Shown here piece by piece: positions 44,807 to 53,053 of a DNA stretch of 64,000 bases. The stretch lies in the NCBI GenBank assembly GCA_025355005.1, contig JANXLV010000253.1, forward strand, positions 1 through 64,000. Reading direction: 5' to 3'. This DNA is from Myxococcales bacterium. Lineage in GTDB: Bacteria; Myxococcota_A; Polyangia; Polyangiales; Polyangiaceae. The position numbers were made by a program, and so were the translations under genes. The notes below the pieces were generated by a model. The model had not been told where the DNA came from. It saw only the letters and a program-made list of their open reading frames with translations, and searched no databases. Every line of letters begins with the position of its first letter. Within the stretch, counting starts at the first letter, position 1.

Positions 44807-44813
44807 GGTGACG

Positions 44814-45728
44814 CTACTCCAGCGCGGCGAGGGCTTCTCTCACGCGGCCCGGCGCAGGTAGGCGCAGCTTCGAGAACGCATGATAGAGCGCTGGCGATGC
44901 GCCATAGCCGAGCGCCTTCGCCACGCTCGCGCTCGTGACGTTCTCGTGCGAGAGGAGGAGCAGCGCGAGCATCAGCCGATAGTGGTCACTCGTCTGACGC
45001 CACGCACCGCCGTCGAGGCGCAGATGCGCATTCATCGAAGAGAGCTGCCTCGCCACTTGCCAGCGCGAGAGGCCCGTCGCGCTCTCCAGATCGACGCTCA
45101 TGGGAAGCTCGCCGCTGCCGCCCCTGACCGTGAGGCAGCGGTCCATCGCATGCGAGAGCGGCGCAAATGCAGCGGCGCGCGGGTCGAAAAGATCCGCCGC
45201 GGTCCTGGCGCCGTCCAGCGGAATGCCGGCCGCGCGAAGGACTGAGAGGAGCTCCGCGAGGCCTTCGCGCCCTCGCGCTTCATCGTAGCCCGCGCCCTCG
45301 AAGGTCTCTGTCGCCGCGCGAATGGCGCCGAGCTCACGCACGCCGAGCCTCCCCTGATCGAGCAGGTGCCTTGGCGCGCTCCCGAGAAATCCAGGGTTCC
45401 ATTCGATGCTCAGTGTGCGTGACTCCACGTCCTGATCGCGGCGGTACGTCGAGGCGAACTCCCGACACACCGCGAACTCCCCGGCGCCTAGCCAGCGCTC
45501 GCGCTCGCCTGGGACGCTCACGCGCTGATGCCCGCTGAGGACGACGGTGAGGACGCAGCGCTCGTCGCCTTGCCCGTTCCAGCGCACCTTCGAGTAGACG
45601 AGCGAGTCGTCGTTCACGACCCCGCGATGATGGATCGATCGCGCGCGGAACTGCGGGTGGAGCGCGTCGTGAACGCGAAAGCAGGGGCCGACGCTCGGGA
45701 GCTCCGCGTGGACGGATCGAACAAGCAC
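44814..45728 (-). CDS. AraC-family transcription regulator
   Basis: About 304 residues from GTG 45728; the start is uncertain because the frame stays open to 46013 and no good ribosome-binding site is seen. The N-terminal half is a beta-rich sensing domain. The C-terminal 100 residues hold the double helix-turn-helix: SVDLESATGLSRWQVARQLS and VTSASVAKALGYGASPALYHAFSK. The second has the usual GYxxxPAxYHAFSKxxxxxPxxxR pattern with small changes. The target is unknown; the convergent beta-helix gene ends 7 bp from its stop. Confidence 0.75.
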   Translation of the reverse strand: MLVRSVHAELPSVGPCFRVHDALHPQFRARSIHHRGVVNDDSLVYSKVRWNGQGDERCVLTVVLSGHQRVSVPGERERWLGAGEFAVCREFASTYRRDQDVESRTLSIEWNPGFLGSAPRHLLDQGRLGVRELGAIRAATETFEGAGYDEARGREGLAELLSVLRAAGIPLDGARTAADLFDPRAAAFAPLSHAMDRCLTVRGGSGELPMSVDLESATGLSRWQVARQLSSMNAHLRLDGGAWRQTSDHYRLMLALLLLSHENVTSASVAKALGYGASPALYHAFSKLRLPAPGRVREALAALE

Positions 45729-45832
45729 CCCCTCATGATATCCCCACCGCTCGACATTGCTAGAATGCGCGGACCCACGCTTCTTGCGGAAAATCTCGGC
45801 CTGCAGAGTCACACTTGGTGAACGGCTCGCAG

Positions 45833-46642
45833 ATGCTTCCTCGAAGTCCCAACCGTACCGCCGCGTCCGGCCTCGGCGTGCGCCTCTTCCTGTGCGCGTC
45901 GCTTGCGCTCGTGGCGCTCGGCGCATGCAGCGCGTTCGGAGGCAGCGACCTCGGGACCAGCAATGCGGTCGACGACGCCTCCCCGATCGATGCGACGGGC
46001 GGCGACGATGCAAACGGCGCCACTGCCACGGACAGCGGCGACGCAGGTTTGCCCCGCTTCCCCGGCACGAGCTTCTGTGCAGACGCCGGATACGCGATCC
46101 TCTGTGACGACTTCGATGAGCTCGGGCGCGACGCCGGCTGGAAGACAGCGACGATGGATGGCGGCGCGCTCAGCGTGCAGTCGACGTTCACGTCTGGCTC
46201 CGCGCCCGGCGCGCTCGCCGCGGAGCTGTCGGATGCAGGCGGCTCCGCATACCTCGTGAGCGTCGCCGTGCCCGTCGGTGCAAAGGGCGTCAGCGTCGAC
46301 TTCGACTACTATGCAGCGGATGCTGCCCTGCAAAACGTCACGCTGGCGCGCGCAGGCTTCGGCGGTAACCCGGATGTGTTGAAGCTGTTCGCGTTGACTG
46401 GCGCACAGGTCCGCTGCCTCGAATTTCCAGCAGCGGTCCCCGCGGGGCCCTTCGCGGGCGTGGTTCATGTGCACATCAGCGGGCTCGGCACGGAGCAGGT
46501 GGACTGCTACGCGAACACCGCACACATCGCGTCGACGGCGAAGGTCGTTCCCGCGAACTTCCAGCTCGAAGTGGGCGCGGTGGGTAGCGGGCTGGGCGCC
46601 GCGATCCTGATCGACAATCTCCTGGTCTCCGATACGCCGTGA
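45833..46642 (+). CDS. lipoprotein with LamG/ConA-like beta domain
   Basis: 269 residues from ATG 45833 (TTG 45815 and GTG 45818 are alternatives). The signal ends ALGAC. An Asp/Ser/Thr-rich spacer is followed by FCADAGYAILCDDFDE and a beta-sandwich with GVSVDFDYYAAD and a Cys pair in the last third. This arrangement is common in Polyangia lipoproteins with a concanavalin-A-like lectin fold. Ligand unknown. It ends 4 bp before the convergent membrane-protein gene. Confidence 0.7.
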   Translation: MLPRSPNRTAASGLGVRLFLCASLALVALGACSAFGGSDLGTSNAVDDASPIDATGGDDANGATATDSGDAGLPRFPGTSFCADAGYAILCDDFDELGRDAGWKTATMDGGALSVQSTFTSGSAPGALAAELSDAGGSAYLVSVAVPVGAKGVSVDFDYYAADAALQNVTLARAGFGGNPDVLKLFALTGAQVRCLEFPAAVPAGPFAGVVHVHISGLGTEQVDCYANTAHIASTAKVVPANFQLEVGAVGSGLGAAILIDNLLVSDTP

Positions 46643-46646
46643 GCGG

Positions 46647-47789
46647 CTACGCGCGCAGGTAGCGCGTGAGTGGGTTTTCTCTTCTCCAGATCACGGCGTC
46701 CATGAAGTAGTGATGGAGATTCACGAACGCGTAGATGGCTGCGAAATACGGCGTTTGCCCGAGGTCCGTGAAACGGTCCGCTCGCTTCGTGAGCGCGGAG
46801 TCGAGGAGCGTCGGGGCTCCGTGGAAGAGGATGAAGCCGAGGACTAGCGCGGTGACGGCCAGGAGGCCGATGCGCGTCTTGGCCGAGCGCTCGAACCATG
46901 GTGGGCCCTCTCGCTCCTTGGCCTGGTTCCCTCGCAGGAGCCACACGAAGTAGAGATACTGGATCGAGTGCAGCGCTGGCGTCACGTAGACGACCAGTGG
47001 ATCGATGCTCGAGTAGACCGACCACGACCAGATGGAGGCGAGCAGCGCCGTGAGCGGTGAGAGGAGCGGCAGCCGGCCCTCCTTCGCTCGCTTGCGCGCG
47101 AGCATCACCACGAGGGCGGCGAACGACGCGAGGAAGACGACGTGCGTCACGCGGTCGAGCCACGCAGGGTGCGTCAGACAGGTGTAGACCACACCTTTCT
47201 CCTCGACCTCACGCGCGGCCGCTGCGGGGTTTGCCCATGCGAATGCCCAGCCAGCGAAGCCGTGCGTGAGGACGATCACGCGCTCCCACTTGCCGAAGAA
47301 GAGACCGCGGCGAGCCGCGAGCGTGATCATCACGCCGAACCCTTGCTTCACGTAGTGGAAGCCCACGAGCGCGAACATGAGCTCCGACATCATCCCGAGC
47401 GCCGGCGCCGAGCGCGAAGCCAGGCCGTAGACCGCCCACGCCGCGAGCACGACCGGCACCGCGACGCCCGCGAGGAGCCACCGCACACGCTGCCCCGCGC
47501 CGAACGCGTTGCCGAACGCACGCGCTCGCCCGTCCTCGTAGAAGAGGACATAGGTCACCGCGAAGTGTGGATCGTTGATGATGTACGCCGCATAGAACGC
47601 CGTGAAGCCGACCGCGTAGTCCGCGGAGGAGAGGCCGAGCGTCTTCCGCAGCGCGTACGACAGCACGAAGAGGAGCGGCGTCATTCCCCCGACAAGCAGA
47701 AACTCCACTGCGCGTCTTGCGAGCGGCGCCTCTTGCGTGGGGCGCTCCGGGACGCCCTCACCTCGAACGAGCGGCGCTGCCGTCATCAC
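46647..47789 (-). CDS. polytopic membrane protein, unknown function
   Basis: 380 residues with about nine hydrophobic spans. Conserved-looking polar residues sit in the membrane: NDPHF near residue 72, HYVKQGFGV near 142 and FVNLHHYFMDAVIWR near 355. Clustered intramembrane histidines suggest a metal or cofactor site, as in membrane desaturase-like or Blh-like proteins, but I cannot assign it. The malic enzyme gene diverges 44 bp away. Confidence 0.65.
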   Translation of the reverse strand: MMTAAPLVRGEGVPERPTQEAPLARRAVEFLLVGGMTPLLFVLSYALRKTLGLSSADYAVGFTAFYAAYIINDPHFAVTYVLFYEDGRARAFGNAFGAGQRVRWLLAGVAVPVVLAAWAVYGLASRSAPALGMMSELMFALVGFHYVKQGFGVMITLAARRGLFFGKWERVIVLTHGFAGWAFAWANPAAAAREVEEKGVVYTCLTHPAWLDRVTHVVFLASFAALVVMLARKRAKEGRLPLLSPLTALLASIWSWSVYSSIDPLVVYVTPALHSIQYLYFVWLLRGNQAKEREGPPWFERSAKTRIGLLAVTALVLGFILFHGAPTLLDSALTKRADRFTDLGQTPYFAAIYAFVNLHHYFMDAVIWRRENPLTRYLRA

Positions 47790-47833
47790 ATCGAGGATAG
47801 TGAAGCATCCGCGGGTTTGATAGCGTTCGCGAC

Positions 47834-49573
47834 ATGGCCCTCTCGCGACACTTCGACATCGTGATCGACGAACGCGGGGAGCCCGTGATGCGGGTGTTCA
47901 CGGACGGCCTCGGCGTCCTGCGCAGCCCGCTCCTCAACAAGGGCAGCGCGTTCACCGCGGAGGAGCGCGTCGCCCTGTGCATCGACGGCCTCTTGCCCCC
48001 GCACCACAGCACGCTCGCCGAGCAGAGCGCGCGCACGTACGAGAACTACAAGCAAGAACCGAACAATCTTGCAAAGTACACGTTTCTCCGCGCGCTGCAG
48101 GATCGCAACGAGACCCTGTTCTTCGCGATGCTGTCGGAGCACATCGAGGAGATGATGCCCATCGTGTACACGCCCACCGTTGGCGACGCGATCAAGGCGT
48201 TCTCGCGCATCTATCGCAGCCCGCGCGGCCTCGGGTTCTCCGCCCAGAACATCGCGCGCGCAACGCAGATCATGCAGGGCTACCACCTGGATGACGTCCG
48301 CATGATCGTGGCCACGGACTCGTCCGCGATCCTCGGCATCGGTGATCAGGGGTGGGGCGGCATCGGCATCTCGATCGGAAAGCTCGCGCTCTACACCGCC
48401 GGTGGTCTTGCGCCCTACTCCACGCTGCCCGTGGGCCTGGACGTCGGCACCGACCGCGACTCGCTCCGAAACGATCCGCTCTACCTGGGCATGCGCACGC
48501 CGCGCCTCCATGGCGCCGCCTACTTCGCGGTCATCGACGCATTCGTCCATGCCGTGAAGGTGCGCTACCCGCGCGCCATCCTTCAGTGGGAAGACCTCTC
48601 GAAGGACACCGCGTTCGACGTGCTCGCGCGGCACCGAGACACGCTGCCGTCCTTCAACGACGACATCCAGGGCACGGGCGCCGTCGCGCTCGCTGGCCTC
48701 TTCTCTGCGTGTCGGCTGAAGGGTGAGCGCCTGCGCGATCAGGTGTTCGTGCTCTCGGGCGCTGGCGCTGGCGGCATCGGCGTCGCGTGGGCCATCGTGA
48801 AGGGTCTGCAGCGTGACGGGCTCTCGGAGGCGGAGGCGCACGCGCGCGTCCTCGTCTTGGACTCCAAGGGTCTCCTCGCCGCCGATCGCGACATGGAGGC
48901 CTACAAGCGACCGTACGCGCAGTCGCGCGAGCGCCTCGCCGGATGGAAGATCGCAGGGACGGTGCCCACGCTGCACGAGACCTTGCGCGAGGCGAAGGCC
49001 ACAGTGCTCATCGGTCTCTCCGGTCAAGGCGGCTCCTTCGACGAGGCCGCGGTGCGGCAGCTCCTCGCGTTCACGTCGCGCCCGATCGTGATGCCGCTCT
49101 CGAACCCGACGTCCGCGTGCGAGGTCGTCCCCGCCGAGGTCCTGCGCATCACGGAGGGCAAAGCGCTCGTCGCTACGGGCAGCCCGTTCCCGGATGTTCA
49201 CCTGCCGAGCGGCGAGATCGTGAGCGTCGGACAAGGAAACAACGCGTTCATTTTTCCGGGGCTCGGGATGGGCGCGGCGCTGTGCGAGGCAAGCCGCATC
49301 ACCGACGCGATGGTGCTCGAGGCATCGTACGCGCTGGCGGCCTACACCGAGCGTGAGCACGGCAAGGACGGACGCATGTATCCGCACGTGACGGAGCTGC
49401 GCAAGGTCGCGTGCGAGGTCGCGGCTCACGTGATCCAGTGCGCGCATCGCGAGGGCGTCGCACGTTCGGCGGCCACGGGGGCGCTGGACGCGCTCGACGC
49501 GACGGCGCTCTCGGCCTTCGTCTCGCGCGCCGCGTACGAACCGCGGTACCTGCGTACAGTGCCTGATTTGTGA
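47834..49573 (+). CDS. maeA: NAD-dependent malic enzyme
   Basis: 579 residues, the usual length of the large (SfcA/MaeA) type. YTPTVGDA near residue 112, then the EDLSKDTAFDVLARH stretch and FNDDIQGTG near 255 with metal-binding Glu/Asp, GAGAGGIG near 290 as the Rossmann NAD loop, PLSNPTSACE near 417 and the GQGNNAFIFPGLG end. It converts L-malate to pyruvate and CO2 while reducing NAD(P). The coenzyme choice cannot be read with certainty, so NAD is inferred from family. The start is preceded by no strong Shine-Dalgarno site. Confidence 0.93.
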   Translation: MALSRHFDIVIDERGEPVMRVFTDGLGVLRSPLLNKGSAFTAEERVALCIDGLLPPHHSTLAEQSARTYENYKQEPNNLAKYTFLRALQDRNETLFFAMLSEHIEEMMPIVYTPTVGDAIKAFSRIYRSPRGLGFSAQNIARATQIMQGYHLDDVRMIVATDSSAILGIGDQGWGGIGISIGKLALYTAGGLAPYSTLPVGLDVGTDRDSLRNDPLYLGMRTPRLHGAAYFAVIDAFVHAVKVRYPRAILQWEDLSKDTAFDVLARHRDTLPSFNDDIQGTGAVALAGLFSACRLKGERLRDQVFVLSGAGAGGIGVAWAIVKGLQRDGLSEAEAHARVLVLDSKGLLAADRDMEAYKRPYAQSRERLAGWKIAGTVPTLHETLREAKATVLIGLSGQGGSFDEAAVRQLLAFTSRPIVMPLSNPTSACEVVPAEVLRITEGKALVATGSPFPDVHLPSGEIVSVGQGNNAFIFPGLGMGAALCEASRITDAMVLEASYALAAYTEREHGKDGRMYPHVTELRKVACEVAAHVIQCAHREGVARSAATGALDALDATALSAFVSRAAYEPRYLRTVPDL

Positions 49574-49634
49574 GTTCGTCTGGCGTTCGCCCCAAATGCG
49601 TCCTAGAAGCGGGGATCCAGTACTTGCCGACGAA

Positions 49635-49656
49635 CGGGCCCGAATTTCTGGGCCCG
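49635..49656 (+). terminator. GC-rich hairpin between maeA and the cNMP-binding gene
   Basis: CGGGCCC, loop GAATTTCT, GGGCCCG: seven perfect GC pairs, 62 bp after the malic enzyme stop and 20 bp before the next start. No T run follows (CGTCAAAGG), so it could equally be a 5' leader structure. Confidence 0.5.
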
Positions 49657-49675
49657 CCGTCAAAGGGGACACGCC

Positions 49676-50539
49676 GTGAGCAACTCTCAACTGCACTCCA
49701 TTCCTCTCTTCCACGACCTGGAAGACGCGCACCTCGAAGCCCTCGTGAAGGCGTTTGGGAAAAAGGTCGTCAAGAAGGGTGAGGTCCTCTTCAAGACCGG
49801 AGACACTCCGAAGGAGTTCCTGGTCCTCGAGAAGGGCACCGTGCAGATCTCCGAAGAGGGCGCGACCAAGTTTCTGCTCCGCGCCCCCGCCACCATCGGC
49901 GAGCTCGGGTCGGTCACCGGCATGCCGCGCAACACGACGGCCACGGCGCACTCGGAGGTCCACCTCCTCACCATCTCCACCCCGGAGCTCCAGAAGTTCT
50001 TCGCCAAGCACGGGGATGTCGCCATCCCGTTCTACAAAAACCTCCTCGGCGCAGTGGGGGACAAGGTCCGCCGCGATCGCCGCCGCCTGGACGAGACGCG
50101 CGAGAACCTCATTCGCACGCAGAAGGCCATGAAGCAGCTGCGCGAGCTCGTGCTCCAGAGCCCGGAGACCGAGCTGTCGAAGCCCATCTTCGAGGCGCTC
50201 GACGAGAACATCGAGAAGAACCGCCGCGTGCACTATCGCGTGTCGCCGACCACCACGTACCCCGCAGAGGTCCGCCTCGATGACGGCGCGAAGCTCCCCG
50301 TGCTCGAGGTGTCCGACGGCTACCTGAAGCTCGCCGGCAAGGCGGATCGCCTCACGAAGGATCGCTCGTACTGGGCCGGCGTGCTCGCGCTCCCCATGGG
50401 CGAGATCCTGGTCTCCGGTCGTATCGAGCGCGAGGCCAGGGACGGCGTCGTCGTGAAGCTCGACACGCTGGTGGACGAGCACAAGCAGAAGCTCGACGAC
50501 TACACGACGCAGCTGCAGCTCCTCGACTACGTCGTCTGA
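49676..50539 (+). CDS. cyclic-nucleotide-binding-domain protein with PilZ-like C-terminus
   Basis: 287 residues from GTG 49676 with AAAGGGG upstream. Residues about 1-120 form a cNMP-binding (CAP-like) barrel: PLFHDLEDAHLEALVK, KKGEVLFKTGDTPKEFLVLEKG and GELGSVTGMPRNTTATAHS in the phosphate-binding position (GELxxxxxxxRxxT). A helical linker (120-190) leads to a C-terminal domain that begins NRRVHYRV, which resembles the start of a PilZ (c-di-GMP) domain, without the DxSxxG motif in clear form. It has no DNA-binding helix. It may join cyclic-nucleotide sensing to surface behaviour. Confidence 0.75.
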   Translation: MSNSQLHSIPLFHDLEDAHLEALVKAFGKKVVKKGEVLFKTGDTPKEFLVLEKGTVQISEEGATKFLLRAPATIGELGSVTGMPRNTTATAHSEVHLLTISTPELQKFFAKHGDVAIPFYKNLLGAVGDKVRRDRRRLDETRENLIRTQKAMKQLRELVLQSPETELSKPIFEALDENIEKNRRVHYRVSPTTTYPAEVRLDDGAKLPVLEVSDGYLKLAGKADRLTKDRSYWAGVLALPMGEILVSGRIEREARDGVVVKLDTLVDEHKQKLDDYTTQLQLLDYVV

Positions 50540-50563
50540 TCGCCCATCGCCTCGAGTCAGGCG

Positions 50564-51343
50564 ATGTTCTACGTCCTCTCCAAGATCCTCGACGTGTTCT
50601 TGATGCCGCTCTCGTGGGCGGTCGTCTTGATCGCCTACGGGGCTCCGCTGACGCGGCGCGCGCTGCGAAAGAGGCGCGTTCGTCCGCTCGCGTGCCTTTT
50701 CGGGCTCCTCATCCTGGTCGTGTTCTCGCTGGATCCGGTGGCGAATGCGCTGTTCGGCGCGCTCGAGGCGAAGGCCGTCCGCACGATGGACCCGGCAAAG
50801 CACTACGACGCGGTGATCTTGCTCGGCGGGCTCGTCGACGAGAAGGCCATGGAGAAGAGCGCCTCGCTCTCCATCAACGACAACAACGAGCGCCTGTTCG
50901 GGACGCTCGCGATCATGCGCGATGGCAAGGCGGACTACGCGATCATCAGCGGCGCGCCCGTGGACCCGAAGACGCCGTACGCGGAGGCGCAGGTGCTCGC
51001 CGACCAGCTGGTTGTGCTCGGTGTGCCCAGGGAGAAGGTCATCGTCGAGGACAAGGCGATGAACACGCGCGAGAACGCCACGTATTCGGCCGAGATAGCG
51101 AAGGCTCGCGGGTTCTCCAGGGTCCTCATCGTGACGTCGGCATTCCACATGCATCGCGCGCTTGCCTGCTACGAGAAGGCCGGAATGAAGGTGGATACGC
51201 TGCCCGTGGACTTCCGTACCTACGATCCGGACACGGCCTCTGGCTCCTGGCTCCCGCGGGCCTCCCACCTGGAGCGCTCCACCGCGGCGATCCGCGAATG
51301 GTCGGGCTTCTACGTCTACCGTGCGCGCGGCTACGTCGATTGA
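50564..51343 (+). CDS. DUF218 / ElyC-YdcF-type membrane protein
   Basis: 259 residues. Two N-terminal hydrophobic helices (about 5-28 and 43-63) anchor it in the inner membrane. The soluble domain starts YDAVILLGG near residue 85 and contains NERLFGTLAIM, IISGAPVD, EDKAMNTRENATYS near 165 and VTSAFHMHRAL near 188, which are the conserved pieces of DUF218 (SanA/ElyC/YdcF). ElyC affects peptidoglycan precursor lipid use in Escherichia coli. It follows the cNMP protein by 24 bp on the same strand. Confidence 0.88.
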   Translation: MFYVLSKILDVFLMPLSWAVVLIAYGAPLTRRALRKRRVRPLACLFGLLILVVFSLDPVANALFGALEAKAVRTMDPAKHYDAVILLGGLVDEKAMEKSASLSINDNNERLFGTLAIMRDGKADYAIISGAPVDPKTPYAEAQVLADQLVVLGVPREKVIVEDKAMNTRENATYSAEIAKARGFSRVLIVTSAFHMHRALACYEKAGMKVDTLPVDFRTYDPDTASGSWLPRASHLERSTAAIREWSGFYVYRARGYVD

Positions 51344-51362
51344 TAGGATGCATGGGGTCGAC

Positions 51363-52022
51363 ATGCTGAACATGCAGCTCTCTTCGCTCGCCGTATCCGC
51401 GCTGCTCATCTGCGCCGCGCTTCCCCGGGCGTGCGATCGCAAGATCGGTGAGGACGAGTACGGCAATCCGACGCAGCCCACCGCAGCGCCCCCGTCGATC
51501 CCCACGCCCGCGCCGCCGATCTCCGGCACCCCCCTCTCCGCGTTCTTGCCGGACGGCGGCAGCGGTGGCGACATGCTCGTGCAGGCCAAGCAGTACGAGT
51601 CTCACGGGCAGTACTGGCTCGCGCGTCTGTCGATAGAGTCGCTGGCGCTCGCGGACGACGGTACGCAAGAGGAGGTGCTCCTGCTCGCGCGCGTCTGCGA
51701 CCAGCAAGAGGATGACGCGTGTCTCGAGCGCTGCAACCAGAAGCTGCCGAAGAACCTGCAGACGCCGATCAAGAAGCGCGACGGAGGCCCCCGCATCTCC
51801 ATCGCGCCTCCGCGCCCGGACGACAACTCGGACTTCGCGCGCGCGCAGAAGCTCATTCTCGCCAACAAGCCGAAGGAGGCGCGTGCCATCCTGGAGCCCA
51901 AGGTCCTGGAAGGGAAATCCAGCCCAGAAGAGACCCGGTTGCTGCGCGAGGCGTGCAAGGCTCAGGGCGACAAGATGTGCATCGCGCTGTGCAACTCGAA
52001 GCTCCCCGCGGGACAGCGGTGA
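51363..52022 (+). CDS. small lipoprotein with paired cysteines
   Basis: 219 residues from ATG 51363 (ATG 51348 possible), with GGGG 7 bases before. The signal ends LPRAC. The mature part has a Pro/Thr linker, then helices: VQAKQYESHGQYWLARLSIE and ARAQKLILANKPKEARAILE look like TPR-like repeats. Cys pairs in CDQQEDDACLERC and CIALC suggest disulfides. Its last bases overlap the GTG start of the pirin gene (GTGA). Confidence 0.65.
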   Translation: MLNMQLSSLAVSALLICAALPRACDRKIGEDEYGNPTQPTAAPPSIPTPAPPISGTPLSAFLPDGGSGGDMLVQAKQYESHGQYWLARLSIESLALADDGTQEEVLLLARVCDQQEDDACLERCNQKLPKNLQTPIKKRDGGPRISIAPPRPDDNSDFARAQKLILANKPKEARAILEPKVLEGKSSPEETRLLREACKAQGDKMCIALCNSKLPAGQR

Positions 52023-52980
52023 CGGTCTCGCGGCGCAACCTTCTCGTCGGGGCTGCGGTCCTTGGCGGCGGCGGCCTCTTGCTCTCGCGCGGTGGCGCAG
52101 GCAAGAGCGGTGTCGCATCCCCGCCGCTCGTGGTCGCGAGCGGTCGCGACGTTCGCACCATCGTGAGCGCGGCACCTACGATCGAGGGCGCGGGCGTCCA
52201 TCTCAGTCGCGCGATCGGTGGTCGTGCGCTGCCCCTTCTCGACCCGTTCCTCTTGCTCGACACGTGGAAGAGCGACGACCCCGACGACTACGCCGCAGGA
52301 TTTCCGAGCCACCCGCATCGGGGCTTCGAGACCGTCACGTACATGATCGACGGCACGATGGAGCATCGCGACAGCAAGGGAAATCAGGGCCGTCTCGGGC
52401 CGCTGTGCGCGCAGTGGATGACCGCCGGTCATGGCATCGTGCACTCGGAATGCCGAAGCAGGAGCGCGGGCTCATGTGGGGCTTCCAGCTCTGGGTCAAC
52501 CTGAAGCAGAGCTCGAAGATGGTGAAGCCGCGCTACCAGGACATCGCGGCAGGGCGAATTCTGGAGGTCGTGCGTGATCGCGCCCGCGTGCGCGTCGTCG
52601 CTGGCCACGCGTTCGACGTGGACGGTCCCGTCAGCGGCATCGAGGTAGCGCCCACGTTCCTGGACCTCGCGCTCGAGCACGGCGCGGACGTGACGCATCC
52701 GGTGCCCAGCGGTCACACCGCGTTCGTCTTCGTCACGGACGGCGCGGCGCGCATCGGCGAAACGAACCGCGAGGTTCGTCAGGGTCAGCTTGCGGTCCTG
52801 GGAGACGGCGACGCCATCCGCGTCCGCTGCGACGCCACGAGCGCCCGCCTCGTGCTGATCGCCGGCCGCCCCATCAACGAGCCGGTGGCACGCGGAGGCC
52901 CCTTCGTGATGAACACGGACGACGAGATCAAGAAGGCATGGGCCGACTACAGAGCCGGAACGCTGACCGACGAGACATGA
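52019..52980 (+). pseudogene. Tat-exported pirin-family protein, interrupted by a 1-base frameshift
   Basis: The gene starts at GTG 52019 with a twin-arginine signal, SRRNLLVGAAVLGGGGLLL. The first frame covers the pirin N-terminal half: FLLLDTWKSDD, FPSHPHRGFETVTYM with metal-binding His residues, and GHGIVHSE. At 52449-52450 the expected GAG-ATG reads GA-ATG, one base short. The second frame resumes MPKQERGLMWGFQLWVNL and runs to 52980. The usual pirin length would be met if the base were present. It could be a sequencing error, but as given it ends early at 52504. Confidence 0.85.
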
Positions 52981-52992
52981 CGCTCGATTGAC

Positions 52993-53052
52993 GTCGAGGT
53001 CGAGGTCGAGGTCGAGGTCGAGGTCGAGGCCGAGGTCGAGGTCGAGGCCGAA
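52993..53052 (+). repeat. GTCGAR hexamer array 3 (10 units)
   Basis: Ten units, mostly GTCGAG with GCCGAG and GCCGAA variants. It lies in the gap between the pirin end (52980) and the convergent methyltransferase gene (stop codon at 53054-53056). Orientation is the same as arrays 1 and 2. Confidence 0.9.
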
Positions 53053-53053
53053 G

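Noticed and set aside
45729-46013. N-terminal extension of the AraC-type regulator
   Set aside because: It overlaps the start of the divergent lipoprotein gene and is mostly Arg-rich shadow sequence.
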